Assembly (NCBI RefSeq): GCF_040750475.1
Contig: NZ_JABJVY010000002.1
Coordinates: forward strand, 1 to 64,000
DNA length: 64,000 nucleotides
Reading direction: 5' to 3'
Source of the DNA: Amorphus sp040750475
GTDB lineage: Bacteria; Pseudomonadota; Alphaproteobacteria; Rhizobiales; Amorphaceae
This document shows positions 9,032 through 18,931 of this stretch, piece by piece. A program made the position numbers and the translations under genes. Position 1 is the first letter of the stretch. Every line of letters begins with the position of its first letter. The notes beneath the pieces were generated by a model that searched no databases, was not told the DNA's origin, and saw only the letters and a list, made by a program, of their open reading frames with translations.

Positions 9032-9735
9032 GCGTGCCTCCCTCTATTGGACGTTATTTCTTGGCCGTTTCGGTGCCGGTTCGCACGAGATCTCGGCGCG
9101 CTTGAACCGGAGCAAAACGGTGTCGTCTCCAGATTTTTCGTCTCCGTCCTGCCCTCGACCCGGTCATACCGGCAATTGTCGCCGTCCTGCCGTGAATGAC
9201 GTCGGGAGCATGGGAAACGGAAGCGCGGGTTCTATTTCCCCAATAGGCCATAGGCAATGGCGCTCTACTGGAAATCGCCGTTCGCCGGCGCTCGTCTCCA
9301 TCGCGGACATAAGATATTCCCCCACCATTGGGTCTCTAAGGCGAAACCCCTCAATTCTCAATGAATGGCGAGATGTCCGGCGACGTCAACGTCCCCGAAG
9401 TTGAGCGCGACGGGGTGGCGCCTCTTTGGGACGGCGCGGGGATGGGCGAGGGGGGGAGCTGCACTGCCAAGACGTGGTGGCCGGCGCACGCGGGCTTGCT
9501 CGGTGGAATCAAGCCTGGAGGGGGCGTCGCCGGAGGCGGGGTGCAACGCACGCAAGGTGCGGGAACCGGTGCCTTGTTGGGGACACGGCTGTCACAGGAG
9601 GGCCCTGTGCCGTTTCCTTCTTTGCCGAGGCGGCGTTTCGCCCTTCGGCATCATCGGCATCGTTGCCAATGCCTGTCGTTCGTTAGAAGACCGGCCCCTG
9701 AAGGGGCCGGTCGAACCGTGGTCGTCGGTGTTGCC
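9032..9735. other. Long intergenic region, no gene recognised
   Basis: This 700-base stretch separates the TAXI-TRAP operon (reading left) from the end of the oxalate decarboxylase gene (also reading left). It should hold the TRAP promoter at its left end and the oxalate operon terminator at its right end (9689-9712). Reading frames on both strands are low-complexity and match nothing I know. Confidence 0.4.
9689..9712 (-). terminator. Hairpin terminator after the oxalate decarboxylase gene
   Basis: A perfect 11-bp GC-rich stem (GACCGGCCCCT / AGGGGCCGGTC) with a two-base spacer starts 24 bases past the oxalate decarboxylase stop, followed on the minus strand by TTCTAACG. It is a strong hairpin with a weak T-tract, well placed as an intrinsic terminator. 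Confidence 0.7.
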
Positions 9736-10872
9736 TTATTTGACGACGGGGCAATGAGTGCGGCGCAGCGCCTTCATCAACCGATCGTCGACGTCGAGAT
9801 GGCCCTGCACGATCGCCGCGGGGGTCAATGCCAACCACTGGTTCAGCGAAATGTCGCGGTAGGCGCCCTTGTTGAAGACGTTGAGAACCCGAACCGGCTC
9901 GTCGCCCGTGTTTTCGATATAATGGGCGAGGTTCTTCGGCACATAGCCGACGTCACCAGGACCGTAGTCGAAAGTCCGCGCATTGCTGACGGCGTTGAAG
10001 ACCGTCATTCGCGCCTGGCCGGAGAGATAATACTGAATTTCGTCAGCGTCCGGATGCCAGTGGATCTCGCGCATGCCGCCGGGCTCGATGTCGATCATCA
10101 ACATGGCCATCGGTGTGATGTCGAAGTTGTTGGAATCGATGATCTTGGTTGCGCCGCCCGGCCACTTGCTTTCCGGCACCTCGCCGCCGCGGAACACATA
10201 TTTGCCGGTCATGTTGCCGGCACCCAGCTCTTCGCGAACCTGCTCGATCGGGGCGGGCACAGGCTGACGGAAAATATATTTCTCCGACGCCGGAATGGTG
10301 TCGAAGGCGGCCTCCGGAATGCCGAAATTCTTGGCCAGCACCTCGCGTGGCATGTGGGCGAAGAGCTCAGTGACCAGCAGCGTCTCGTTTTCGGAGAAAT
10401 TGCCGTCATTGAAGACCAGCACGAACTCGGTGCCTTCCTCGAGGCCCTGGATGGCGTGCGGAAATCCGGCGGGGGCGAGCCACAGATCGCCGGGCTCGAG
10501 GTCCTCGACCAGCGTCTCGCGGTTCTCGTCGACGAGGTAGAAGCGAACGCGGCCCTGGGTGACGTAGGCCCATTCGGCTTCCTTGTGCCAGTGGAGCTCG
10601 CGAATGACGCCCGGGCCAAGGCGCATGTTGACGATGGCGAGTTCCTTCAGCGTCGGACATTCGCGCAGCGTGACCTCGCGCGCCCAGCCTCCGTCCTCAA
10701 GGCGGTTATGAGCCATCGCGAACGGGAATTTCAGGTTCGGGATGCCGCCATTGTCCGTCGCCGGCGGCATGAAGATGTTGGGGTTCATCTTGTCGAGGGC
10801 GACATTGCGCGGACCGGGATCGTCGGCTCCTCGGCTGCCGCGAATGGGCTGTGGGGCGTTCTGGTCAGTCAT
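9736..10872 (-). CDS. oxdC: Bicupin oxalate decarboxylase
   Basis: A 378-residue cytosolic bicupin that converts oxalate to formate and CO2 using manganese. Both metal sites are complete: H94, H96, E100 and H139 in the first cupin (within RELHWHKEAEW and GFPHAI) and H271, H273, E278 and H317 in the second (within REIHWHPDADE and NLAHYI). The loop that decides between decarboxylase and oxidase reads SENET at 160-164, with the glutamate (E161) corresponding to E162 of Bacillus OxdC, so decarboxylase is preferred over oxalate oxidase. The ATG at 10872 gives the family length; the longer open frame upstream is not protein-like. It lies 104 bases after the DUF1275 gene on the same strand. Confidence 0.93.
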   Translation of the reverse strand: MTDQNAPQPIRGSRGADDPGPRNVALDKMNPNIFMPPATDNGGIPNLKFPFAMAHNRLEDGGWAREVTLRECPTLKELAIVNMRLGPGVIRELHWHKEAEWAYVTQGRVRFYLVDENRETLVEDLEPGDLWLAPAGFPHAIQGLEEGTEFVLVFNDGNFSENETLLVTELFAHMPREVLAKNFGIPEAAFDTIPASEKYIFRQPVPAPIEQVREELGAGNMTGKYVFRGGEVPESKWPGGATKIIDSNNFDITPMAMLMIDIEPGGMREIHWHPDADEIQYYLSGQARMTVFNAVSNARTFDYGPGDVGYVPKNLAHYIENTGDEPVRVLNVFNKGAYRDISLNQWLALTPAAIVQGHLDVDDRLMKALRRTHCPVVK

Positions 10873-10976
10873 GTCAGTTCCTTTGGCTCGAAGTATCGGG
10901 ATTTTCCGGCGGGCTTTTCCGCCGGAGACGGCAATCGCGCTGGCGGCAAGGGCCGCCGGCGCGGGCGGGCTACGGG

Positions 10977-11723
10977 TTAAGCGAAGGTCCCACCGGGAAG
11001 CGGATCGACGCGCTCGCCCTCCTTGGTGTCGCCAAGGGCGATGAAGAACAGGATGAGGGCGATCAGCGCCGGCATGATCAGGGCGCCGGCGACGATGATC
11101 TGGTCGACGAAGAAACCGATGGCACCACCACCCGCAAATCCAAGCAGGATGAGGAAGAAAATGCCCGACCACATCAGGTTCGGCTCGTTGTTGATCCCCT
11201 TCTTGCTGAAGAAAGACTGGATCAGGAAGTTAAAGGCCATTTGCACGACGAAGGTCACGGCTACGTTGCCGTAAAGCATGCCGTGATCCTTGTGGTAGGC
11301 ATTGCCCTGCATGCCCGCCACGAAGCTGACGGCATAGGCGATCAGGTGCGGTTCATAGCCGCCCATCCATACCACCACGACGAGCGCGGCCAGGATCAGA
11401 AATTCGATGAACAGAATGGTGGTGGTGAGCACTTTGTGGCGCCGGAGCAGGCCCGACATGATCGCGCCGCAAATCGCCGAGCCAAGTCCGAAGCAAATAA
11501 CCGACAGGAAAGGGAAGGTAAATTTCTCCCAATCACCCTGAATAAGCCAGTAACCGCTTTGCACCACGTTGCCGGACTGAACCGTCGCGAACGTCTGAGC
11601 ATTTTCCAAAGTCCAGGCGTTCATGGATCCGGCCATGAACGCCAAAAGAAAGCCGACCAAAGGTCTTCCCATCAAGGGGAACCGTACGGCTTCGGGATGA
11701 GCTGGAACTTGCTTGTAAGACAT
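10977..11723 (-). CDS. DUF1275 (YoaK-type) membrane protein
   Basis: A 248-residue inner-membrane protein with about six or seven helices and the DUF1275 pattern: an N-terminal AGSMNAWTL, then TVQSGNVVQSG, and a central SFVAGMQGNAYHK. The family is widespread and its function is largely unknown; transport is often suspected. The ATG at 11723 is preferred because AAGGG lies eight bases before it; an in-frame GTG at 11732 is too close to that site. It is the first gene of a likely two-gene operon with oxalate decarboxylase, so movement of oxalate or formate is a reasonable guess but unproven. Confidence 0.85.
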   Translation of the reverse strand: MSYKQVPAHPEAVRFPLMGRPLVGFLLAFMAGSMNAWTLENAQTFATVQSGNVVQSGYWLIQGDWEKFTFPFLSVICFGLGSAICGAIMSGLLRRHKVLTTTILFIEFLILAALVVVVWMGGYEPHLIAYAVSFVAGMQGNAYHKDHGMLYGNVAVTFVVQMAFNFLIQSFFSKKGINNEPNLMWSGIFFLILLGFAGGGAIGFFVDQIIVAGALIMPALIALILFFIALGDTKEGERVDPLPGGTFA

Positions 11724-12611
11724 TTGACGCACCCTTGCGCTTTTGGACCACCGGGGGCTGCACGGACGATCCGGTACTGCGACGCGTATCGGGAATGACC
11801 GGAACAGCGATTTTCAATGGAATCGATCGGGTTGGGGGCGATCGGATTTCATATATCGGGACTTAGAGGAGCGGCGGTGCGCCGTTTGCTTCGACTAAGC
11901 TTTCGATCAGCAAGTCGAATCGTGCGTACCCGGCTTGTGGCTACCGGACCGAACGGTTCAGTCGACGAGTCTGCGGAGAGCAGGGAGTGTGCGGCCGGGA
12001 TACGGAATGCATCGCAAGGCCGGATGGGCATCAGCTCTTGCTGGGAGGCCGCGTTGGCGTTTTTGGCGTTCGGAGCACCCGGAAGGCACCGAGAGAGCCG
12101 CGCGCACCGAATAGGGCCGAGGAAAAAGCGCCGTTTAGACCTGGTCCCTCTGAGCAGAGCGGACCCGTTACGTTGGATGTATTCAAGCATAGCGACCCAG
12201 CTCGGAAACTCTTTCCGGCTAATCTATGTCGCGCGTTGATTTTTACTCAAATACAATTTCCGTATAGCGTAATATTGAAAATAATATCGATGATAGTTTG
12301 AGGGAAAATAAATGAGAAATATTTCATCCGTAGATCGAAATTGTCAAATGTGAACATGTTAGAGATATTCTTATTTTAGAGCCGTCTTATGTTGCTTCGT
12401 CAAGTCGGCTTCGGGTGTTTTCTCGCGAGCATTGATGTCGTCGGCAGGCGGGCGGCGACGAGGCGCCCGTGGAACGCCGTCGAAGGGGGCATCCTGAATC
12501 TGCGGCGTTCGGGCGCAAATTCCGGAGTAGGCGGGTCAAAATGGAGGATTGGCACCGAGGCCTGTCCGGTTGGGCTCGGTGTCCTGCAGACGCGGCTGTG
12601 AGCCGATCGAT
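11724..12611. other. Gap of about 890 bases with an A+T-rich core
   Basis: No reading frame here has a recognisable product. The right half (about 12231-12400) is strikingly A+T rich compared with the window and contains short palindromes such as GAAATATTTC near 12315. The left end should carry the promoter of the DUF1275-oxalate decarboxylase operon. Confidence 0.4.
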
Positions 12612-13532
12612 CTACGAGAGGTGACCGGAGAATAGCGTCTCCGCCATATGGTCGACGAAAACGCGCAGTTTCGGCGATAGATGTCGGCTCGACGGCCAAA
12701 GGATGCGGAAGGTGCCACCACGTTGGACGGCCTCATCGAGGACGCTTACCAGCGTTCCTGCGGCAAGCCGGTCGACAACCGCGAAATCCGGCAGGTAAGC
12801 GACGCCAATGCCGCGTTCGGCCATGGAGAGCAAAGGTTCGATGGCGCTTGAAACGGCTGTCCTCGGTATGTCTCCAAGCGCCGCTCCCGCCTCATCGAAG
12901 AGCCCCCATTTTTCCAGCTTGCCGGTGCTGGGATAGCGGTGGTGCAGGCAGCGATGGTGCACAAGATCGACAGGTTCCCGGGGAATGCCGTACTCGGCGA
13001 AATAGTCCGGCGCGCCAACCAGCTTGTACCGGAAGGTACCCAGCGTTCGCGTCATCAACCTTGAATCGCCGGCCTCGCCGGTGCGAATGACCGCGTCGAA
13101 GCCCTCCTCGATCACATCGACCAGGCGGTCGGTGAAGTCGAGGTCCAGCTCAATGTCCGGCCAAGCCCGCATGAAGGCGGACAGGGTCGGCATCATCAGC
13201 ATGCCAACCAGGGGCAGGCTGACCTTCAGCACGCCACTCGGATGGCCTCGGGTCTGAGAAAGCTCCAGCTCGGCCGCTTCGATTTCGCAGAAGATGCGGC
13301 GGCAGCGCTCCAGGAACAGGCTGCCTTCCGGCGTGAGCGTGATGGCGCGCGTCGAACGGTGAAACAGTCGAACGCCAAGGCGTTCTTCCAGCCGCGCCAC
13401 AGCCTTGCCGACAGCAGAGGACGACACGCCGAGCTGGCGACCGACCGCCGTGAAGCTGCGGGCTTCCGCAGCCTGAACGAAGACGTTGAGCGCGCCGAGG
13501 CTATCCATGGGAACCGACATAACATCGGACAT
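12612..13532 (-). CDS. LysR-family transcriptional regulator
   Basis: A 306-residue regulator with an N-terminal winged helix-turn-helix (SFTAVGRQLGVSSSAVGKA, helix-turn-helix at roughly residues 25-60) and a C-terminal LysR ligand-binding domain starting near residue 95. It resembles the large LTTR subgroup that controls neighbouring efflux or quinone-responsive genes. The start is uncertain among three in-frame ATGs (13532, 13520, 13508), and none has a good ribosome-binding site. It is divergent from the MFS exporter at 13709, so it probably controls that gene from the shared 176-base spacer. Confidence 0.87.
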   Translation of the reverse strand: MSDVMSVPMDSLGALNVFVQAAEARSFTAVGRQLGVSSSAVGKAVARLEERLGVRLFHRSTRAITLTPEGSLFLERCRRIFCEIEAAELELSQTRGHPSGVLKVSLPLVGMLMMPTLSAFMRAWPDIELDLDFTDRLVDVIEEGFDAVIRTGEAGDSRLMTRTLGTFRYKLVGAPDYFAEYGIPREPVDLVHHRCLHHRYPSTGKLEKWGLFDEAGAALGDIPRTAVSSAIEPLLSMAERGIGVAYLPDFAVVDRLAAGTLVSVLDEAVQRGGTFRILWPSSRHLSPKLRVFVDHMAETLFSGHLS

Positions 13533-13708
13533 ATTAGTCCGAAGTGATCGGAATTGCAGCCTGTGTTTCATGAATGAGCCGCATGCCAACTTCCGGATCC
13601 GAACACGGTTCAAAAGAGGTTTCCCATGATCCCAGTCGCTCGTTCGATGCACCTTCCGCGCGCCGCCGCCGAGACATGTAAGGCGCATTTGAGCCCGGAC
13701 GGTGGTCG

Positions 13709-14929
13709 ATGACCGGGGAGAGAGAGCCTCGCATTGGGGGTTCAGACGCCCGTGCCACGTTGGAGGCAGCCGATCGTTTACCTTGGGGCGGCCTGCTCGC
13801 GCTTTCCATGGCGGCCTTCATCACCATCTTGACCGAGGCTCTGCCGGCGGGGCTCTTGCCCCGGATCGGCACCGGCCTCGATGTATCGGAAGCGGCGGCC
13901 GGACAGCTCGTGACGGTCTATGCCGTTGGCTCGCTCGTGGCTGCAATCCCACTCGTAACGGTCACGCAAGGGGTGCGGCGGCGTCCGCTTCTTCTTGCTG
14001 CGATCGCCGGATTTTGGGTCGCGAACACGATCACGGCCGTTTCAGGCAGCTATGGGCTGACGCTGGTTGCGCGCTTCGTGGCCGGCGTGTCGGCGGGCCT
14101 GCTCTGGGCGCTTGCCGCCGGCTATGCCGCGCGCATGGCGCCTGAGCATTTGAAGGGGAGGGCGATCGCGGTCGCCATGGCCGGAACGCCGTTGGCACTG
14201 TCGCTCGGGGTGCCGGCGGGAACGTTCCTCGGCGGAGCCATCGGCTGGCGTGCCTGTTTCGGCCTGATCAGCGGGTTGACCATTGTTCTGGTTTTCTGGG
14301 TGTTGGCCAAGGTGCCGGACTTTGCCGGCGAGCCCGCAGGCGGACGCAGGTCACTGAAACGCGTCTTCACGTTGCCCGGCATGCGTCCGGTGCTTTTCGT
14401 CGTGCTCAGCTTCGTGCTCGCCCACAACATTCTCTATACCTATGTCGCGCCTTTTCTCGAAGCCGCGGGCATGATTGAGCGGACTGACGTCGTCCTCCTG
14501 GTGTTCGGAGTGGCGTCGCTCGTCAGCATCTGGATTGTCGGCGTCCTGATCGATCGCCACCTGCGGGAGCTGACCCTCATCAGCATCGCCCTCTTCGCGC
14601 TCTCTTCGGCCGCGCTTTGGATCTGGAGCGACGTTCCGCCGGTCATCTACGGCGCGGCAGGGGTGTGGGGCCTGGCGTTCGGCGGCTGCGCAACGCTGTT
14701 TCAGACGGCGAGCGCCAAGACCGCCGGCCCGGCGGCAGACCTTGCCCAGTCGATGTTGGTGACGGTCTGGAACGCCGCGATCGCCGGTGGCGGCCTCCTC
14801 GGCGGCGTGCTGCTCGATCAGTTCGGCATCGGCGCGTTTGCCCCAAGCCTTCTGATCCTGCTCGCCGCCTCCTTCGCTGTCACTCTCAACGCGCGCCCGC
14901 ATGGCTTTCCAAGCGGCTGCCCGGCCTGA
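13709..14929 (+). CDS. MFS exporter (AraJ/YdhP-like, DHA1 type)
   Basis: A 406-residue, 12-helix major facilitator. The first helix has AAFITILTEALPAGLLP, typical of sugar- or drug-efflux proteins of the DHA1 type (AraJ, YdhP). A degenerate motif A follows at about residues 85-95, and motif C-like GVPAGTFLGGAIGW lies near 170. It should export a small organic compound by proton antiport. The ATG follows GGACGGTGG. Its divergent LysR partner is the likely regulator. The substrate cannot be deduced. Confidence 0.85.
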   Translation: MTGEREPRIGGSDARATLEAADRLPWGGLLALSMAAFITILTEALPAGLLPRIGTGLDVSEAAAGQLVTVYAVGSLVAAIPLVTVTQGVRRRPLLLAAIAGFWVANTITAVSGSYGLTLVARFVAGVSAGLLWALAAGYAARMAPEHLKGRAIAVAMAGTPLALSLGVPAGTFLGGAIGWRACFGLISGLTIVLVFWVLAKVPDFAGEPAGGRRSLKRVFTLPGMRPVLFVVLSFVLAHNILYTYVAPFLEAAGMIERTDVVLLVFGVASLVSIWIVGVLIDRHLRELTLISIALFALSSAALWIWSDVPPVIYGAAGVWGLAFGGCATLFQTASAKTAGPAADLAQSMLVTVWNAAIAGGGLLGGVLLDQFGIGAFAPSLLILLAASFAVTLNARPHGFPSGCPA

Positions 14930-15118
14930 CTGGTTGGTCCGGAGGCAGCGCGTCAGCCATGTGCGCCAACAAATGACGGGGGGCAGTATTAACCAAGGCG
15001 ATGAGCTAAGGATTTGAAATATCTAATATTAAAATCTAGCTGTCGATCATGTTCCGAAAGCGTAAACTACGTCTTCGAGTAGGGGGCACGCGGCGGCTTG
15101 CCGACCGAATGGTGCCTC

Positions 15119-16855
15119 CTACTGCGCTTTCTCCATATGTGCGAATTGGGTGTCGTGGAGCCGCCGATAGAGACCGTCGGCCCCAAGGAGGTCGCGATGG
15201 CGGCCTTCCTCGGCGATGCCGTCGCGCGTGACGACGACGATCCGATCGGCATCGCGGATCGTGGCGAGGCGGTGGGCAATCATCAGCGTGGTCCGACCTT
15301 CGGCGAGAGCGGCAAGAGAGGCTTGGATTGCCCGCTCGGTCTCCGTGTCGAGCGCCGATGTGGCCTCGTCGAGGATCAGGATCGGCGGATCCTTCAGGAA
15401 GATGCGGGCGATCGCGAGCCGCTGTTTCTGGCCGCCGGACAGCTTCACGCCGCGTTCGCCGATGATGGTGTCGAGCCCGTCGGGAAGCTGGTTCACAAGG
15501 TCGTCCAGCCGCGCCTTGGTCACCGCTTGTCGTATATCGTCCTCGGAGGCCCCGAGCCGACCGTAGGCAATGTTGTCCCGAATCGTTCCGGCGAACAGGA
15601 ACACGTCCTGCTGGACGATGCCGATCTGGCTGCGTAGGTCGCGCAGCCGCAGGTTCCGGATGTCTGTGCCGTCGATCGTGATGCGGCCGGCGCTCGGCTC
15701 GTAGAAGCGGGGCAGCAGCGAGCAGATCGTCGTTTTGCCGGCACCGGAGGGACCCACGAACGCCACCGTCTCGCCGGAGCGGATGGTCAGATCGATGTCG
15801 GTCAAAACCGGCGCGCCGCTGGCGTAGGCGAAGCCGACCTTCTCATAGCGGATTTCCCGGAAGGTCTCGGGAAAGGCGGCAGCGGAGGGATGGTCGACGA
15901 TGTCGGGCTCGGTCTTCAGAAGCTCCAGATAGGAGCGGAAGCCGGCGATGCCCTTGGGATAGATCTCGATGATGGCGGCCATCTTCTCGATCGGACGGAA
16001 GAAGACGTTGATCAGCAGCAGGAAACTGACGAACCCGCCGTTGGTCAGGTCCCCGTGCAGGACCAGCCAGGTCCCGGCAACCATGATCACGACCTGTGTC
16101 AGCCGCATGCCGAAATAGCTGATGGCGGTCGACGCGGCCATCATCTTATAGGCGGCAAGCTTGGTCTCCCGGTAGCAGGCATTGTCGTGGGCGAAGAGCG
16201 CGCGCTCATGGTCCTCGTTGGCGAAGGCCTGGACGACGCGCATGCCGCCGACATTTTCTTCCAACCGCGCGTTGAAGGCGCCGACCCGAGAGAACAGGCT
16301 GCGGAAATTCTGCGTCATGCGGGCGCCGTAATGGGTGGTGAGCCACGCCGTGATCGGGACGATCGCCCCGGTGACGAGCGCAAGCGGCGTATTGATCGTC
16401 AGCATTAGCACGAACGCGCCGACGAAGGTCATCACCGCGATGAAGGCGTCCTCCGGCCCGTGATGGGCGACCTCGCCTACTTCTTCCAGGTCTTTGGTGA
16501 CCTTGCCGACCAGATGGCCGGTCTTCTGGTTGTCGTAGAAGGAGAAGGAGAGCTTCTGCAGATGGTCGAAGGCGCGCCGGCGCATCTCGGTCTCGATGTT
16601 GATGCCGAGCATATGGCCCCAATAGGTAACCACCGACATCAGCCCCGTGTTCAGAATGTAGACGGACAGCAGTCCGAGGGCTGCCAGCACGATCACGCCC
16701 CAATCGCCGGCAGGCAGCAGATGATCGACGAACATCATCACGGCCATCGGAAAGCCCAGCTCCAGCAGCCCGGACAGCACCGCGCAGGAGAAATCGAGCA
16801 AAAACAGCCGCTTGTAGGGCAGGTAGTAGGCGAAGAACTGTTTGATGACGTCCAT
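15119..16855 (-). CDS. Exporter-fold ABC transporter (fused membrane and ATPase domains)
   Basis: A 578-residue half-transporter: six helices in residues 1-315 followed by an ATPase domain with Walker A GPSGAGKTT (368-376), signature LSGGQ (472-476), Walker B ILILDE (492-497) and an H-loop histidine (H528). It should act as a homodimer in the inner membrane. It lies 54 bases after fhuB on the same strand, so it is probably the last gene of the siderophore operon. Proteins of this fold export siderophores, but a few import them (Yersinia YbtPQ, mycobacterial IrtAB). Direction of transport cannot be read from sequence. No FhuC-type ATPase is present in this operon. Confidence 0.88.
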   Translation of the reverse strand: MDVIKQFFAYYLPYKRLFLLDFSCAVLSGLLELGFPMAVMMFVDHLLPAGDWGVIVLAALGLLSVYILNTGLMSVVTYWGHMLGINIETEMRRRAFDHLQKLSFSFYDNQKTGHLVGKVTKDLEEVGEVAHHGPEDAFIAVMTFVGAFVLMLTINTPLALVTGAIVPITAWLTTHYGARMTQNFRSLFSRVGAFNARLEENVGGMRVVQAFANEDHERALFAHDNACYRETKLAAYKMMAASTAISYFGMRLTQVVIMVAGTWLVLHGDLTNGGFVSFLLLINVFFRPIEKMAAIIEIYPKGIAGFRSYLELLKTEPDIVDHPSAAAFPETFREIRYEKVGFAYASGAPVLTDIDLTIRSGETVAFVGPSGAGKTTICSLLPRFYEPSAGRITIDGTDIRNLRLRDLRSQIGIVQQDVFLFAGTIRDNIAYGRLGASEDDIRQAVTKARLDDLVNQLPDGLDTIIGERGVKLSGGQKQRLAIARIFLKDPPILILDEATSALDTETERAIQASLAALAEGRTTLMIAHRLATIRDADRIVVVTRDGIAEEGRHRDLLGADGLYRRLHDTQFAHMEKAQ

Positions 16856-16909
16856 TGAAAATCCAGGATCGTTTTCTTGCGGGCTTTGCTCGGCGGCGAA
16901 CCGTTTTCG

Positions 16910-18931
16910 TCACCCGCCGGTGCGACGCAGGAGCCAGATTAGATAGGACCCACCGACCACGGCGGCGAGCAGACCGGCCGGGATCTGATAGGGGAACGCA
17001 ATCGTTCGTCCAAGCCAGTCGACGAGGATCATGAGTTCGGCACCGATCAATGCCGATGCGACGAGTTGGTGCGTGCCGCGGGCAAAGCCGGACAGGCGGG
17101 CCAAATGCGGTCCGATGAGTCCGACCAGGCTGAGAGGGCCGACGATGAGCGAGGCGATCGCCGCCATCAGAGCGGCGGCGAAGGCGAGGGTAATCCGGCT
17201 CGTGCGTACGGCAAGACCGAGCGATCGGCCGACGTCGTCGCCGAGCGGCAGGATGTCGAGCCACCTGCCAGCCAGCGTCAGCGGCGCGATGAAGGCGACT
17301 GCCGCTGCGAGCGCAGCCGCTGCCGGCCCGATCCCGAAGCGGTCCGTCGAGCCGGACATCCAGGTGAGCAGTATGAAAACGTTCGGCGCCCCGGTCGCGA
17401 ACACGGCGCTCAGGATCGCCAGGCTGAGCGCTCCGATGGCAATGCCGGCGAGAAGCAGGTGCTCGGGCCGCAAGCCGACGGATGCGGATATGGCCAGAAT
17501 GGCAAGCACTGCGGCGATCGCGCCGGCCGTGCATCCCGCCATCATCATCGTCAAGCCGGGGGAGGCGGTTAGCAGAAGGACGGCGGCAAGCCCGACGCCA
17601 GCCCCGGCGCCGACGCCGAGTACCTCCGGCCCGGCGAGCGGATTTCCGGTCAGTCGTTGCATCAGCGTTCCCGCGGCGGCGAGGAGGGCGCCCGCCGCGG
17701 CTGCCGCCAGCATACGCGGTGCCCGGAACGGCAGTAGGTCGGCAAAGAGCTGGCCATGGGCAAGCTGCCAGCCGCCGTAGTCGCGGCCGAAACTGAGAGA
17801 CAGGAGAACCAGCGGAACGGCGGCAAACGCCAGCCACCCAATCGTTTGCCAGGGCGCCCTCCGGCGACGAACCGAGACCTGCATTTGGGCACCGATGGGT
17901 CGGTCGTCGACCCTCAGCCGGGGGAGAAGCCACAATAGCAACGGTCCGCCGAGCAGGCCCGTCGCCGCGCCGGTCGGCATCAGTTCGCCATCGCTGATGC
18001 TGGCAACCTGCACCATTCCATCGGCAAGCCACAGGGTGAGCGCACCGATAACCGGTGCGGCCGCGAGCATCTGGCGTGGCGAGCGGGCACCGCTCAGGCG
18101 GGCGAGCGCAGGGGCGGCGAGACCGACAAAGCCGATGATGCCAACCTCGGCGGTGACGCTTGCCGCCAACCAGACGGCGAGGGCGATCAGCACCAGGCGG
18201 GTACCGGTGATCGCGAGTCCCAGGCTGCGCGCGCTCGCGTCGTCGAGGGCGAGCAGCGCCAGCGGCCGCAGGAGCAGCAACGCGGCGCCCAACCCCAACA
18301 CGAGGCGGACGGCGAGCGTGATAGCTGCGTCCCAGCTCTGCTGCTGCAGCGAGCCTGCGCCCCAGACGAACAGCGACAGCACATAGTCGCCGTTCGCGAG
18401 CACCAGCGCGGCGCTGAATGCGGACGCCATCAGCGAGATGGTCATTCCGGATAGGACAACCATCACCGGCTCGAGGCCGCGCTTCCAGCCGATCACGAGC
18501 ACGAGTCCAACGGCAGCCAGTCCTCCGGCGAAAGCGATCAGTTCGCGGGGGACGGCGGCAAGGACGGATCCCCAGACCGTTGCGGCAGTCAAGGCAAGTT
18601 GGGCACCCGAGGCAATCCCGAGCGTGGACGGATCGGCGATCGGATTGCGCAGCACGCGCTGCAGCAGCGCACCGGCGAGGCCGAGGGCCGCCCCGGCGAG
18701 AAGCGCGGTCGCCGCTCTTGGCACAATACTCTGCCAAAGCAGGATTTGGTCCAGGGTTTGGCTCGTGGAAGGGGGGCCCGGCAGTGTCGGTCGGTCGGCA
18801 ACGGTGAGTGCGAAGAAGGCGGCTGCGATGAGCGCCAGCAGTCCCCACATGGTCGCCGTGGTCGTCGGCGCCGGACGCCTCAACGCAAGCTCAGCCAAGT
18901 CCGCGCTCCCGGCCGAGATCGGTAAGCGCAT
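16910..18931 (-). CDS. fhuB: FhuB-type ferric-siderophore permease (two fused halves)
   Basis: A roughly 673-residue inner-membrane protein made of two tandem FecCD-type halves of about ten helices each, as in E. coli FhuB. The repeats are visible as QRVLRNPIADPSTLGI in the first half and QRLTGNPLAGPEVLGV in the second, and as VGIIGFVGLAAPALARL and LSLVGLIGPHLARL. The matching cytoplasmic ATPase (FhuC) is not encoded next to it. The start is uncertain: ATG 18931 overlaps the end of fhuD by 41 bases, whereas ATG 18850 leaves a short gap and matches the E. coli N-terminus; neither has a clear ribosome-binding site. It probably takes up ferric hydroxamates. Confidence 0.9.
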   Translation of the reverse strand: MRLPISAGSADLAELALRRPAPTTTATMWGLLALIAAAFFALTVADRPTLPGPPSTSQTLDQILLWQSIVPRAATALLAGAALGLAGALLQRVLRNPIADPSTLGIASGAQLALTAATVWGSVLAAVPRELIAFAGGLAAVGLVLVIGWKRGLEPVMVVLSGMTISLMASAFSAALVLANGDYVLSLFVWGAGSLQQQSWDAAITLAVRLVLGLGAALLLLRPLALLALDDASARSLGLAITGTRLVLIALAVWLAASVTAEVGIIGFVGLAAPALARLSGARSPRQMLAAAPVIGALTLWLADGMVQVASISDGELMPTGAATGLLGGPLLLWLLPRLRVDDRPIGAQMQVSVRRRRAPWQTIGWLAFAAVPLVLLSLSFGRDYGGWQLAHGQLFADLLPFRAPRMLAAAAAGALLAAAGTLMQRLTGNPLAGPEVLGVGAGAGVGLAAVLLLTASPGLTMMMAGCTAGAIAAVLAILAISASVGLRPEHLLLAGIAIGALSLAILSAVFATGAPNVFILLTWMSGSTDRFGIGPAAAALAAAVAFIAPLTLAGRWLDILPLGDDVGRSLGLAVRTSRITLAFAAALMAAIASLIVGPLSLVGLIGPHLARLSGFARGTHQLVASALIGAELMILVDWLGRTIAFPYQIPAGLLAAVVGGSYLIWLLRRTGG

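Noticed and set aside
11817..12239. Open frame of about 140 codons on the plus strand
   Set aside because: Arginine- and serine-rich composition, no hydrophobic core pattern, and an equally long frame on the opposite strand. It is typical of chance frames in GC-rich DNA.
15079..15122. Inverted repeat GTAGGGGGCAC / GTGCCTCCTAC as a terminator
   Set aside because: The loop is over 20 bases and the right arm overlaps the stop codon of the ABC gene; there is no T-tract. It is more likely chance.
16206..18848. An 880-codon frame antiparallel or offset to fhuB
   Set aside because: It overlaps two well-supported genes in a different frame and is rich in arginine and proline without domains.
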